Source of the DNA: Paenibacillus vini
GTDB taxonomy: Bacteria > Bacillota > Bacilli > Paenibacillales > Paenibacillaceae
Direction of reading: 5' to 3'
Length of the DNA: 64,000 nt
NCBI RefSeq assembly: GCF_018403325.1
Contig: NZ_BOSL01000017.1
Span: forward strand, 1-64,000
Shown here: positions 41,467-49,924 of the stretch, in pieces
Numbering within the stretch: position 1 is the first letter of the stretch
Layout of the letters: every line of letters starts with the position of its first letter
Notes under the pieces: generated by a model
Databases searched by the model: none
What the model saw: only the letters and a program-made list of their open reading frames with translations
What the model was told of the DNA's origin: nothing
Position numbers and translations under genes: made by a program

Positions 41467-42365
41467 CGATTTGCTCTCCTTTCAAGAAACCGGACAATGA
41501 AGACGAAGACGAAGGTCATTAACATAAGAATTAAGGCCAGTGTCCAGAGGACGTTATTTTGAACCGAGCCCATAACCGTGTTCCCCATACTGAGCGTAAT
41601 CGCGCTTGTTAGCGTCGACGCAGACTCAAACAGGGATTTTGGAATATGAGGCGCATTCCCGATAACCATCTGTACGGCAAGAGCTTCCCCAAACGCTCTA
41701 GCCATCCCCAGCACCACCCCGGTCATTAAAGCCGGCAATGTAGTTGGAATGACCGTACGTGCAAGAGTTTGCCAGCGTGTAGCACCAAGCGCATAAGAGC
41801 CCTCTTTTAGCCCCGGCGGAAGCGCGGCTAGAGCATCCGTAGCAATGGATGTCATGGTCGGTAGAATCATAATCGACAATACGCTAGCCCCGGCAGCGAT
41901 CCCCAGACCTTGTCCGGGAAAAATGTCCCTATAAAACGGTACGATGACGCTGAGTCCAACAAACCCGTAGACAACGGACGGAATACCCGCCAGCAGCTCA
42001 ATCGCCGGCTGAAGATATTTTCTACCGATCTTCGGCATAATTTCCACCATGAACAAGGCTGCGCAAATGCTGAGCGGGGCGGCGATGATCGCCGCCAAAA
42101 TCGACGTACTGAATGAACCTATAATAAACGGCAGCGCACCGAATAACGGCGGCTCCCCTTCCGGTTTCCACTTGGTACCTCCGAAAATTTCTCCTAACGA
42201 GATTCCATTTTTAATAAAGGAACTAAAACCTTTGGTAGCGACAAAATAGACTAAGGAAAAAATAGTCACCACCAATAGCACGATGCATAAGGAGGTAAAT
42301 ACTTTACCAGTCCACTCTTCAATAATATGCTGTTTTAGTTTGCGTTTTTCTCTGGACTGAGCCAT
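41463..42365 (-). CDS. pstC: Phosphate ABC transporter permease PstC
   Basis: 300 residues, six membrane segments. PstC features are the cytoplasmic N-terminus, PLSICAALFMVEIMP, then GIPSVVYGFVGL (about residues 120-131) and the coupling loop EGSYALGATRWQTLARTVIP (about 205-225), followed by ARAFGEALAVQMVIGNA. It sits between pstS and pstA. Confidence 0.95.
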   Translation of the reverse strand: MAQSREKRKLKQHIIEEWTGKVFTSLCIVLLVVTIFSLVYFVATKGFSSFIKNGISLGEIFGGTKWKPEGEPPLFGALPFIIGSFSTSILAAIIAAPLSICAALFMVEIMPKIGRKYLQPAIELLAGIPSVVYGFVGLSVIVPFYRDIFPGQGLGIAAGASVLSIMILPTMTSIATDALAALPPGLKEGSYALGATRWQTLARTVIPTTLPALMTGVVLGMARAFGEALAVQMVIGNAPHIPKSLFESASTLTSAITLSMGNTVMGSVQNNVLWTLALILMLMTFVFVFIVRFLERRANR

Positions 42366-42442
42366 GAGACCTCTCCTTTTTTACAGCACAGAAAGAGGCA
42401 GATGGTTCCGCCTCTTGTCCTGCTGTATGATGTTCTCCGGAA

Positions 42443-43381
42443 TTATTTCGTGATGTTACCGTCCACGTCGCGTTTAACTTGCATTTTGCTGGCCGGAATG
42501 TAACCAAGCTCAACAACATCGCCGTTTTGCACTTCCTCGGATGCCATGTAATCCAGGAATGCTTTTACAACTTCATTCGGCTCGCCTTTCGTGTACATAT
42601 GCTCATAAGCCCATACCGGATAAGTACCGTTCGCCACATTTTCTTCTGTAGCGTCCACGCCTTCATATTTCAATGTTTTCACGGAATCGTCCAGGTAAGA
42701 AAGAGCAAGGTAGCCGATAGCCCCAGGTGTTTCGCCTACAAGCTTCTTAACCGTACCGGAGGAATCCTCTTGGATCGCGCCCGCAAGATCTTCGGTTTTC
42801 GTTCCAAGCGCATATTTTTCAAAAGTGGCCCGGGTACCGGAGCTGGATGGTCTGTTGACGATTTGGATCGCTTGATCCGGACCGCCTGCATCTTTCCAGT
42901 TCGTAATTTTGCCTGTGAAGATTTGGACCAACTGATCTTTCGTCAGATTATCGATATTTACATCCGGGTTGACTACAGCTGCCATAGCTACGACTGCGAC
43001 TTGGTGGTCAACCAATTCGCCGGCCGGTCCGGCTTCAAGCTTTTCTTCTGCAAATACGTCAGAGTTACCGATATCCGCTTGTCCGCCCGATACTTGAGTC
43101 AAGCCGGTACCGCTGCCGCCGCCTTGAACTTGAATCGATACTTTCGGATTTTTGTCCATAAAGCTTTTGGAAGCCTGATCCACCAATGGTTGCAAAGCGG
43201 AAGAACCAACGGCCAAGATAGAACCGGAAAGCTCGCTCGCCTTGTCATTTCCACCGTTTGCCGAACTGTTTGTCCCCGCATTATTTCCTGTAGCAGAATT
43301 GTTCGTTTTGTTTCCTTGACCGCATGCAGCCAAAGTAAATGTTAAAATCAGTGCCATAACCAGCATCAAGCTCTTTTTCAT
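42443..43381 (-). CDS. pstS: Phosphate-binding lipoprotein PstS
   Basis: 312 residues from the ATG at 43381 (CAAGGGGGAAACCTTCACA); the frame extends further upstream without a ribosome site. A lipoprotein signal ends LAAC with Cys20 as the lipid anchor, followed by an Asn/Ser/Gly-rich linker. Phosphate-binding motifs GSSALQPLVDQ, GGGSGTGLTQVSGG and RPSSSGTRATFEKY are intact. It captures phosphate at the membrane surface. First gene of the operon, behind a PhoP box. Confidence 0.95.
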   Translation of the reverse strand: MKKSLMLVMALILTFTLAACGQGNKTNNSATGNNAGTNSSANGGNDKASELSGSILAVGSSALQPLVDQASKSFMDKNPKVSIQVQGGGSGTGLTQVSGGQADIGNSDVFAEEKLEAGPAGELVDHQVAVVAMAAVVNPDVNIDNLTKDQLVQIFTGKITNWKDAGGPDQAIQIVNRPSSSGTRATFEKYALGTKTEDLAGAIQEDSSGTVKKLVGETPGAIGYLALSYLDDSVKTLKYEGVDATEENVANGTYPVWAYEHMYTKGEPNEVVKAFLDYMASEEVQNGDVVELGYIPASKMQVKRDVDGNITK

Positions 43382-43418
43382 TGTGAAGGTTTCCCCCTTG
43401 ATTTGTTTGTATAACCTG

Positions 43419-43424
43419 ATTATA
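43419..43424 (-). promoter_or_regulatory. -10 element of the pst promoter
   Basis: TATAAT on the minus strand, exactly 20 bases downstream of the last PhoP-box hexamer. There is no good -35, as expected for a PhoP-activated promoter. Confidence 0.7.
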
Positions 43425-43444
43425 AAAAGCAAGTATCAATCCCG

Positions 43445-43472
43445 TGTTTTCGTTTTGTAAACGCAGTGTTAA
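43445..43472 (-). promoter_or_regulatory. PhoP box upstream of pstS
   Basis: On the minus strand TTAACA (43472-43467), TTTACA (43461-43456) and AAAACA (43450-43445), each separated by five bases. The 11-bp period and hexamers match the TT(A/C/T)ACA repeats bound by phosphorylated PhoP in Bacillus. Confidence 0.8.
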
Positions 43473-43481
43473 AAATAAAAA

Positions 43482-43523
43482 AGACGATTGCATAGGACAA
43501 TGCCCTAATACAACCGTCTGTAA
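43482..43523 (-). terminator. Terminator upstream of pst operon
   Basis: On the minus strand AGACGGTTG and CAATCGTCT pair, followed by TTTTTATTTTT. It ends transcripts of the small membrane protein gene. Confidence 0.75.
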
Positions 43524-43544
43524 ACTTATAATGTATTCAATTCA

Positions 43545-43739
43545 TCATGATACGCCCGTCTTCCGCCTACGAATCCTTTGACCGGCAATCACACCTAATA
43601 AAACTCCTGCCACTCCGAATATCGAAACGGAAGACACCACTTGATACGCCTGCCATCCCAACAGAAAGGCCAGTCCGCTGCCGAAGGTCGTTCCTGCCAA
43701 AAAGCCGATGGCCGGTCCGTTCAAAGCGTCTGTTTTCAC
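43545..43739 (-). CDS. Small two-helix membrane protein
   Basis: 64 residues from a GTG at 43739 (AAGGAGCGGCAACGA). Two hydrophobic segments (PAIGFLAGTTFGSGLAFLLG and SSVSIFGVAGVLLGVIAG) are followed by a basic tail (RIRRRKTGVS). The glycine pattern resembles glycine-zipper membrane proteins. Function unknown. Confidence 0.65.
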   Translation of the reverse strand: MKTDALNGPAIGFLAGTTFGSGLAFLLGWQAYQVVSSVSIFGVAGVLLGVIAGQRIRRRKTGVS

Positions 43740-43798
43740 TCGTTGCCGCTCCTTCCTTGGGAATCAGGACGATCAGATCAGACTTTCTGACACTCCTA

Positions 43799-44269
43799 TC
43801 AGAGGTCCTCTCCCGTATTTTTGGACAAAAGTCCCTTTAATTCTTTCATAAACATATTGATATCCTTAAACTGACGGTAAACCGATGCAAAGCGGACATA
43901 GGCGACTTCATCGACCGGATACAATTGCTCCATCACCAGTTCGCCGATTTCCCGGCTCTCCACCTCGGCATTAGCCGAGTGGCGCATCGACCGTTCCACC
44001 TCGGAAACGATCGTTTCCAGTTGTTCAACTGAGACCGGTCTTTTCTCGCAAGCCCGGATGAGACCGCGCAGCATCTTCTCACGGCTAAATTCTTCCCGGC
44101 TGCCGTCTTTCTTAATCACGATCAGCGGCATTTCTTCCACCATTTCAAAAGTTGTAAAACGGCGGCTGCATTTTTCGCATTCACGGCGGCGGCGAATCGA
44201 CCTGTTTTCATTGGCGGGTCTGGAGTCCAGTACCTTGGTCCCTAAATAATCGCAGTAGGGGCATTTCAT
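43799..44269 (-). CDS. nrdR: Transcriptional repressor NrdR
   Basis: 156 residues. The N-terminal zinc ribbon has [20 protein letters not shown] and [12 protein letters not shown] (four Cys), followed by an ATP-cone domain ([20 protein letters not shown], about residues 50-70). NrdR represses ribonucleotide reductase genes when dATP is high. It lies downstream of polA-mutM-coaE as in Bacillus. Confidence 0.96.
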   Translation of the reverse strand: MKCPYCDYLGTKVLDSRPANENRSIRRRRECEKCSRRFTTFEMVEEMPLIVIKKDGSREEFSREKMLRGLIRACEKRPVSVEQLETIVSEVERSMRHSANAEVESREIGELVMEQLYPVDEVAYVRFASVYRQFKDINMFMKELKGLLSKNTGEDL

Positions 44270-44344
44270 ATGTATGCCCTCCCTTCTAAATAAGCTATAA
44301 TCTCATTTTATAATAATTCCAATAAATTACTTTAAAAACACGTA

Positions 44345-44377
44345 ATGAACTTTGCCTTCCCCGAGCATAATACTTGT
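44345..44377 (+). promoter_or_regulatory. Possible SigG-type promoter of the SASP gene
   Basis: CATAATA (near 44370) fits the forespore sigma-G -10 (CAT-N-H-TA). A TAATG (4 of 5 to GHATR) stands 18-19 bases upstream. It fits the expression expected of a SASP gene. Confidence 0.45.
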
Positions 44378-44402
44378 ACCAACCGCAAGGAGGTGAACAA
44401 TC

Positions 44403-44627
44403 ATGGCCCAAAACAACAATAGTTCTTCGAATAACCTGGTGGTTAGACAAGCTACCGGAGCCCTGGAGCAAATGAAGTATGAAGTAGCTCAAGAGCTTGG
44501 GATTAACTTCCCGCAAGACGGATATGCTGGTAACCTGACATCTTACGAAAACGGTTCGATCGGTGGTTACATTACCAAACGTCTGGTAACTTTGGCCGAG
44601 CAACAACTGGCAGGTCAATTCCAATAA
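44403..44627 (+). CDS. Alpha/beta-type small acid-soluble spore protein
   Basis: 74 residues. It contains NNLVVRQATGALEQMKYEVA (about residues 10-30), in which the germination protease site follows the E-x-A/L pattern. The second DNA-binding helix is GGYITKRLVTLAEQQL. SASPs saturate forespore DNA and protect it from UV and heat. It is a single gene with AAGGAGGTGAACAATC in front and its own terminator. Confidence 0.95.
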   Translation: MAQNNNSSSNNLVVRQATGALEQMKYEVAQELGINFPQDGYAGNLTSYENGSIGGYITKRLVTLAEQQLAGQFQ

Positions 44628-44639
44628 ACACCGATCACC

Positions 44640-44679
44640 GGGAAGCTTAGACAGCGTTAGCTGTCTAAGCTTCCTTTTT
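44640..44679 (+). terminator. Terminator of the SASP gene
   Basis: Perfect 15-bp arms GGAAGCTTAGACAGC and GCTGTCTAAGCTTCC around GTTA, followed by TTTTTT. A very strong stem. Confidence 0.92.
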
Positions 44680-44683
44680 TGCG

Positions 44684-45247
44684 TCAGAAATTCTCATAAA
44701 TACTGGAGTACTGATTATAATAATGGGATACCCGTTGTACGTAATGACGGGTTTCAACGAACGGAATATCTTTGGCCGTTTCCAACCGGCCGTCCCAACG
44801 TCCGCTCTTGATCCAATTTTTTACGTTTGTCGGTCCTGCATTATAGGCGGCGATAACCTCAATCATATTACCGTCGAATTGCTCGGACAACCACCTCAAA
44901 TACCAGGTTCCGATCTGAATATTCGCTGCGGTTTCCTCTTTTAAGCGGTCCAGCGGCACATCTTCCATTTTCGCCTTTTCAACAATCCACTCTGCCGTAT
45001 CCGGCATAATCTGCATAATTCCAAGCGCGCCTTTTCTGGATTCGGCCTCCGAGTTATATTTCGACTCGACCTTTATGATCGCTGCGACCATCAAAGGATC
45101 AAGACCGTTATTCCGGGCATGATACCGGATTTCGTCTTTGTAATGAATCGGATAAAACAATGATAACCAAGCGGAATTAAAAAATAAAATCAGTATAAAG
45201 CCAAGGAGCAGCAGAAGCAGGACCCGCTTTTTTCGCAGAAACCTCAT
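44684..45247 (-). CDS. Lytic transglycosylase (SLT family)
   Basis: 187 residues with an N-terminal membrane anchor (VLLLLLLGFILILFFNSAWL, about residues 9-28) and a Slt70-type domain. Catalytic Glu61 is in IIKVESKYNSEA, followed by GALGIMQIMPDTAEW, then AAYNAGPTNVKNW (about 138-150). It cleaves the glycan strands of peptidoglycan outside the membrane. It overlaps coaE by 4 bases. Confidence 0.92.
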   Translation of the reverse strand: MRFLRKKRVLLLLLLGFILILFFNSAWLSLFYPIHYKDEIRYHARNNGLDPLMVAAIIKVESKYNSEAESRKGALGIMQIMPDTAEWIVEKAKMEDVPLDRLKEETAANIQIGTWYLRWLSEQFDGNMIEVIAAYNAGPTNVKNWIKSGRWDGRLETAKDIPFVETRHYVQRVSHYYNQYSSIYENF

Positions 45248-45840
45248 GCCGGTCCCTTTTTCCGCCAGAAGTCGTCTATTTGAAGTTCCGTCTCTTTCCT
45301 GCCGAGACTGTTATCTATCAAAATATCCGCCCTCTCTCTTTTTAATTCGATGTCCATCTGTGCCCGAAGTCTCGCTTCAGCCTCTTCACGGGTCAATCCG
45401 TCTCTGGCCATTAACCGTTCAAGCTGCAATCCGCGCGGCACATAAACAACCATAATCTCGTCGTAGAGACTTTCCAAACCGGATTCGTATAAAAGCGGAA
45501 TATCCGCAACGACCAACCTGTTCGGATCGCTGGCTTCAAGCTCCGCCATCCGTCTCTTCATTTCGCTGCGAATGGCCGGATGCGTAATGTTCTCCAGCGC
45601 TTTTCGCTGCTGCGGATCGGAGAACACGATACTCCCTAACCGCTTCCGGTCCAGTTGCCCTCCGGGAAGCAGGACTTCTTGTCCAAAATGCTCCGCCACT
45701 TGGGCAAGGACCGGGTGACCCGGCTCCATGATTTCCCTGGCGATGACATCGGCATCAATTAATGCGGCTCCCCGCTGGACGAGCATTTGCGAAACCGTGC
45801 TTTTCCCGGTGGCGATCCCGCCGGTCAACCCGATATTCAT
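45244..45840 (-). CDS. coaE: Dephospho-CoA kinase
   Basis: 198 residues from the ATG at 45840 (GGAGTGAAATC). Walker A is GLTGGIATGKST (residues 4-15), followed by DADVIAREIMEPG (about 31-43) and VADIPLLYESGLE, which bind the substrate. It makes coenzyme A by phosphorylating the 3'-hydroxyl. Its ATG overlaps the mutM stop, so the two are co-translated. Confidence 0.95.
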   Translation of the reverse strand: MNIGLTGGIATGKSTVSQMLVQRGAALIDADVIAREIMEPGHPVLAQVAEHFGQEVLLPGGQLDRKRLGSIVFSDPQQRKALENITHPAIRSEMKRRMAELEASDPNRLVVADIPLLYESGLESLYDEIMVVYVPRGLQLERLMARDGLTREEAEARLRAQMDIELKRERADILIDNSLGRKETELQIDDFWRKKGPA

Positions 45841-46778
45841 GATTTCACTCCATTTCCGGTACTGCGGCCGGATGACGCATGGACGTTGTCGAACCGCTTT
45901 TTGACCGCATTCCCTCCTCCATGGCCGGCTTTGACGGAACTTCCAGTGCGATCCGACGGCTGGCAGTTTGGACAATAATGCGTCCCTCTTCCGCCCACTA
46001 CCGTCTTCTCGACGGGTTGTCCGCAATTGAGACATGGCTCTCCCTGCCGTCCGTAAATCCGCAGTGAATGCTGAAACATTCCCATCTCACCTTGGCCATT
46101 GACATAGGACTTGATCGAGGATCCTCCGGCATTGACCGCTTCATTCAAAGTAGCAAGTATCGCTTCGTACAGAGACTCCAGAGCTGTATCGCTTAAGGTG
46201 TTCGCAGGCTGCTCCGGATGAATCCCCGCGCGAAAGAGCGCTTCGTCTACATAAATATTCCCTAGTCCCACTACATATTCCTGGTTCAGGAGGACAGGCT
46301 TGATCTTCGATGTCCGTTTGGCAATCGCACCCCGGAAAGCCTCCTTGGTAAATCCCTCGTCCAACGGCTCCAATCCCAGTTTGGCCAACGGCTTATGGTT
46401 AAATTCCTCACCCGGAAGAAATAGATGCATCGTGCCAAACTGACGGACATCTTTATATCTGAGCTCGGTCCCGTCCGTAAAATGAAAAATGACATGCGTA
46501 TGCTTCTCAACGGGGTCCTCGCTGCGGTACAGCCCGTACCGGCCCTCCATCCGCAGATGGGAGACCAGTACAAGTCCATCCATTATAATTCTTAAAAATT
46601 TGCCTCTGCGGCCGACATCGAGAATCCGATGTCCCGCCAGTTCCATTTCAAAACGCCGAATATCGTCAGGCCGCTGAATGATCCGCGGCAGCGATACCGT
46701 TACGGATTGTATCGTTTTGCCGACAATTAACCCGGTCAATGTTCGTCTGACCGTCTCTACCTCCGGTAATTCCGGCAT
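45837..46778 (-). CDS. mutM: Formamidopyrimidine-DNA glycosylase
   Basis: 313 residues from the ATG at 46778, giving the mandatory MPELPEVETVRRTL; catalytic Pro1 is at position 2 before Met removal. The zinc finger (EPCLNCGQPVEKTVVGGRGT, then HYCPNCQ, about residues 245-272) is intact. It excises 8-oxoguanine. Compared with the usual 270-280 residues it carries an extra Gly/Ser/Lys-rich tail of about 40 residues after the zinc finger. Confidence 0.95.
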   Translation of the reverse strand: MPELPEVETVRRTLTGLIVGKTIQSVTVSLPRIIQRPDDIRRFEMELAGHRILDVGRRGKFLRIIMDGLVLVSHLRMEGRYGLYRSEDPVEKHTHVIFHFTDGTELRYKDVRQFGTMHLFLPGEEFNHKPLAKLGLEPLDEGFTKEAFRGAIAKRTSKIKPVLLNQEYVVGLGNIYVDEALFRAGIHPEQPANTLSDTALESLYEAILATLNEAVNAGGSSIKSYVNGQGEMGMFQHSLRIYGRQGEPCLNCGQPVEKTVVGGRGTHYCPNCQPSDRTGSSVKAGHGGGNAVKKRFDNVHASSGRSTGNGVKS

Positions 46779-46809
46779 GCCAATTTCACCTCTAATGATT
46801 GATATATCT

Positions 46810-46872
46810 AGATTCGATGCCGAATACGCCACAGCAATACTTCGTGATCAAAAGCTGAGTTTTTGACCTACC
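46810..46872 (+). repeat. Truncated copy of dispersed repeat (right end only)
   Basis: It is nearly identical to 46994-47058 (AGATTCGATGCCGAATACGCC, then TTCGTGATCAAAAGCTGA), with a 2-base deletion and a few substitutions. It lies just upstream of mutM and in the same orientation as the full copy. Confidence 0.8.
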
Positions 46873-46886
46873 TAACTTCAATGGAG

Positions 46887-47054
46887 GTTCAAAAAGTCGG
46901 GTTTTCAGCACCGAGAAGGTTGGATGAGGCAGGGACTGAGGAGCGGAGCGTAGGATATTCCTACGTGAGCACCGGAAGGCCCTGCTGAATTCAAGATTCG
47001 ATGCCGAATACGCCACACAGCAACACTTCGTGATCAAAAGCTGACTTTTTGAAC
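46887..47054. mobile_element. MITE-like dispersed element of about 168 bp
   Basis: Terminal inverted repeats GTTCAAAAAGTC (46887-46898) and GACTTTTTGAAC (47043-47054) are perfect over 12 bp. The interior has no gene but includes an internal dyad (GTAGGATATTCCTAC near 46948-46962) and GAGCGGAGC. I associate this sequence type with repeats scattered in Paenibacillus genomes. It lies between mutM and polA. Confidence 0.65.
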
Positions 47055-47061
47055 TACCTTT

Positions 47062-49722
47062 CTATTTGGCTTCGTACCAGTTAAGGCCGCTGCTAACCTC
47101 CGCCTTAAGCGGCACGGACAGCTTAAGCGCCTTTTCCATCGTTTCCGGCACAAGCTTGGTCATTACTTCAAGTTCTTCCGGCGGCACTTCGAATACAAGT
47201 TCGTCATGTACCTGAAGGAGCATGCGGCTCTTTAATCCATGGCTGCTAAGCGCTTCGTCCATCAGCACCATCGCCAGCTTGATAATATCGGCGGCCGTTC
47301 CCTGGATCGGCGTATTCATAGCCGTTCTCTCGGCAAAGGAACGAAGATTAAAGTTGGACGCATTGATTTCCGGCAAATACCGTCTGCGCTCCAGCAGCGT
47401 CTTGACATACCCGTCACGCTTGGCATCACGGACGATTTCGTCCATGTACTTGCGCACGCCCTCGAACGCGTCAAAATACTGATCGATAAACCGGGCCGCT
47501 TCCTTCCGGGTAATATTCAGGTTCTGTGACAATCCGTAATCGCTGATCCCGTACACAATTCCGAAATTGACGGCTTTGGCCGAGCGGCGCATGTTGGCGT
47601 CAACCTGATCCGCGGAAACCCCGAATACGTCCATCGCGGTTTTCGTGTGAATATCCATATCGTGCAGGAACGCTTCCTGCAAGCCTTTGTCACCCGAAAT
47701 ATGGGCGAGAACGCGCAATTCGATTTGCGAGTAGTCGGCCCCCAGAATGAGCCAGCCTTCCTCGGAAGGAACGAACACCTTACGGATCTTCCGCCCTTCT
47801 TCCATACGGATCGGGATGTTCTGCAGATTCGGATATTGACTGCTCAGTCTGCCGGTAGCCGCAACGGTCTGCCGGAAATACGTATGCACCTTACCCGTTT
47901 CGCTGCGGATTTCCTTCAACAGGCCCTCCACATAGGTGGACTGCAGCTTGGCCAGTTGGCGATACTCCAAAATATATTGGACGATATCGTTATAAGGCGC
48001 CAGCTTCTCCAACACTTCCGCATCGGTGGAATACCCCGTTTTAGTCTTCTTGATCACTGGCAATCCCAGCTTATCAAACAGAATTTCACCCAATTGCTTC
48101 GGTGAATTCAGATTAAATTCTTGTCCCGCGATTTCATAAATCTTCGCAACCAGCTTGCTGATCTGAGCTTCAAACTCCTTGCCCAATTCCACCAAATCAT
48201 CGCGGTTGACGGCCACTCCCTGCTTCTCCATGTCCGCCAAAATCCGGGACAGCGGCATTTCCAGATCATAAAAGAGAGAACGCATCTCGTTCTTTTCCAG
48301 TTCGGCCTCCTGTAGAGGAACCAGCTTCATAATGGCATCGCATTTGCGCGCCAAATGCTGGCTGAGCACTTCTTCATTCGGGACCTTGAACTTGGCGCCT
48401 TTTCCATATACGTCATCATCCGAGGCCAGGCGGGAAATCCCGTACTTCGTGGACAGGGCGCTTAGCGTCTGGTCGTTTTCGGTCGGATCGAGCAGATAAG
48501 CGGCAAGCTCGATATCAAAATTCGCGCCGGCAAAAGGAATCCCTTCCCAATGCAGGGTCAGGTCGGTCCGGTGTAAATTATAGCCGCGCTTCGGTACATT
48601 TTCGTCCTTGAGCCAAGCCAGAATGGGACCCGCTTCCTCGCTCTTTAAAAACTCCGGCGAAATGTAAAAGTGGCGCTCCGGAGTGGACAACACCATACCC
48701 ATAAGAATGGCGTGATGCGGATTTTCACCGGATGATTCCACGTGCAAGTCCTTGATTTGCGGCAGCAATTCACCCAATTCCGGCATCACGGCGGCGTTCA
48801 CGATCGTAACATCCAGTTCTTTGACCGGTTCGGCCGCTTCATGGCCGGCTTCGCTGTCTCCGCCCGTAAATGACAAACGCTCCAGCAAGGATTTGAATTC
48901 CAGCTTACGCAGCATCGGAACAGCAGTTTCTTCCTTCAGACCGGTGAATGTCATGTCTTCCCAAGAACGCTCAACCGGCACTTCCCGGAAAATCGTGGCG
49001 AGCCGCTTGCTCATCCGCGCATCCTCTGCATGATTCACCAGATTTTCTTTCATTTTTCCCTTCAGTTCATCCGTATGCGAAAGCACTTCTTCCACGGAAC
49101 CGAACTGATGCAGCAGCTTCAGCGCCGTCTTCTCTCCAATGCCCGGCACCCCGGGGATATTGTCGGAAGCATCGCCCATGAGACCCTTCAAATCAATGAT
49201 TTGAAGCGGACTAAGCCCGTATTTTTCTTCAATCTCTTTAGGACCGTAAGGCTCAACCTCGCTGATGCCCTTCCGGGTCAACGCTACAGTGACCTTATCG
49301 CTGACTACTTGCAGCATGTCCTTATCCCCGGTAACGACAAGCACCTCGCGTCCCGAGTCTTCTCCCTGTTTGCTGATCGTGCCGATGATGTCATCCGCCT
49401 CATACCCGGACAACTCAAACCAGGCGATGCCGAGACTTTCCAGCAGCTCGCGCATCAGCGGAAATTGCTCCGACAGCTCGGACGGAGTTTTCTCGCGTCC
49501 GCCTTTATATTCCTGATAGCCTTCGTGCCGGAAAGTTTCCTTACCCGCATCAAACGCGACCAGAATATGAGTCGGATTCTCCTCCTGAATCAAGCGCAGC
49601 AGCATATTCGTAAAACCGTATACGGCATTCGTGTGCAGACCGCTGGAATTAGTCAGCGGGGGCATTGCGAAAAAAGCGCGATAAATAATGCTGTTGCCGT
49701 CTATAAGAATCAATTTTTCCAT
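47062..49722 (-). CDS. polA: DNA polymerase I
   Basis: 886 residues with the three-part layout. The 5'-3' exonuclease is at about residues 1-290 (LIDGNSIIYRAFFAMPPLTN; GLMGDASDNIPGVPGIGEKT). The 3'-5' exonuclease-like domain is at about 300-470. The polymerase domain has LGADYSQIELRVLAHISGD (motif A), RRSAKAVNFGIVYGISDYGL (motif B) and LQVHDELVFEVP (motif C). In the exonuclease-like domain the DxE motif appears lost (LHVESSGENP), as in other Bacillales enzymes, so proofreading is probably absent. Confidence 0.97.
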   Translation of the reverse strand: MEKLILIDGNSIIYRAFFAMPPLTNSSGLHTNAVYGFTNMLLRLIQEENPTHILVAFDAGKETFRHEGYQEYKGGREKTPSELSEQFPLMRELLESLGIAWFELSGYEADDIIGTISKQGEDSGREVLVVTGDKDMLQVVSDKVTVALTRKGISEVEPYGPKEIEEKYGLSPLQIIDLKGLMGDASDNIPGVPGIGEKTALKLLHQFGSVEEVLSHTDELKGKMKENLVNHAEDARMSKRLATIFREVPVERSWEDMTFTGLKEETAVPMLRKLEFKSLLERLSFTGGDSEAGHEAAEPVKELDVTIVNAAVMPELGELLPQIKDLHVESSGENPHHAILMGMVLSTPERHFYISPEFLKSEEAGPILAWLKDENVPKRGYNLHRTDLTLHWEGIPFAGANFDIELAAYLLDPTENDQTLSALSTKYGISRLASDDDVYGKGAKFKVPNEEVLSQHLARKCDAIMKLVPLQEAELEKNEMRSLFYDLEMPLSRILADMEKQGVAVNRDDLVELGKEFEAQISKLVAKIYEIAGQEFNLNSPKQLGEILFDKLGLPVIKKTKTGYSTDAEVLEKLAPYNDIVQYILEYRQLAKLQSTYVEGLLKEIRSETGKVHTYFRQTVAATGRLSSQYPNLQNIPIRMEEGRKIRKVFVPSEEGWLILGADYSQIELRVLAHISGDKGLQEAFLHDMDIHTKTAMDVFGVSADQVDANMRRSAKAVNFGIVYGISDYGLSQNLNITRKEAARFIDQYFDAFEGVRKYMDEIVRDAKRDGYVKTLLERRRYLPEINASNFNLRSFAERTAMNTPIQGTAADIIKLAMVLMDEALSSHGLKSRMLLQVHDELVFEVPPEELEVMTKLVPETMEKALKLSVPLKAEVSSGLNWYEAK

Positions 49723-49808
49723 ATGACACCTCGTCCTTCAGCATACTCCTGTACCTATTCTAACACATGGACTCCTTTTATAAAAAACAGACTTTAAAAA
49801 GAAAGAAC

Positions 49809-49841
49809 GCCGAAAAATCAGCGTTGTTCGGCGTTCGGAGC
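49809..49841 (-). terminator. Second hairpin between the catalase gene and polA
   Basis: On the minus strand CGAACGCCGAA and TTCGGCGTTC pair around CAACGCTGATTT, followed by TTTCTTTTT. Confidence 0.7.
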
Positions 49842-49879
49842 CTCTGGCGCTTTGTAATCAAGAGTTAGCCCGAACGAAA

Positions 49880-49909
49880 AACCGGCCCCTGTCAAAGACA
49901 GGAGCCGGA
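49880..49909 (-). terminator. Terminator of the manganese catalase gene
   Basis: On the minus strand CCGGCTCCTGTC and GACAGGGGCCGG pair around TTT, followed by TTTTTCG. Confidence 0.8.
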
Positions 49910-49924
49910 AATGAGATTTAATAA

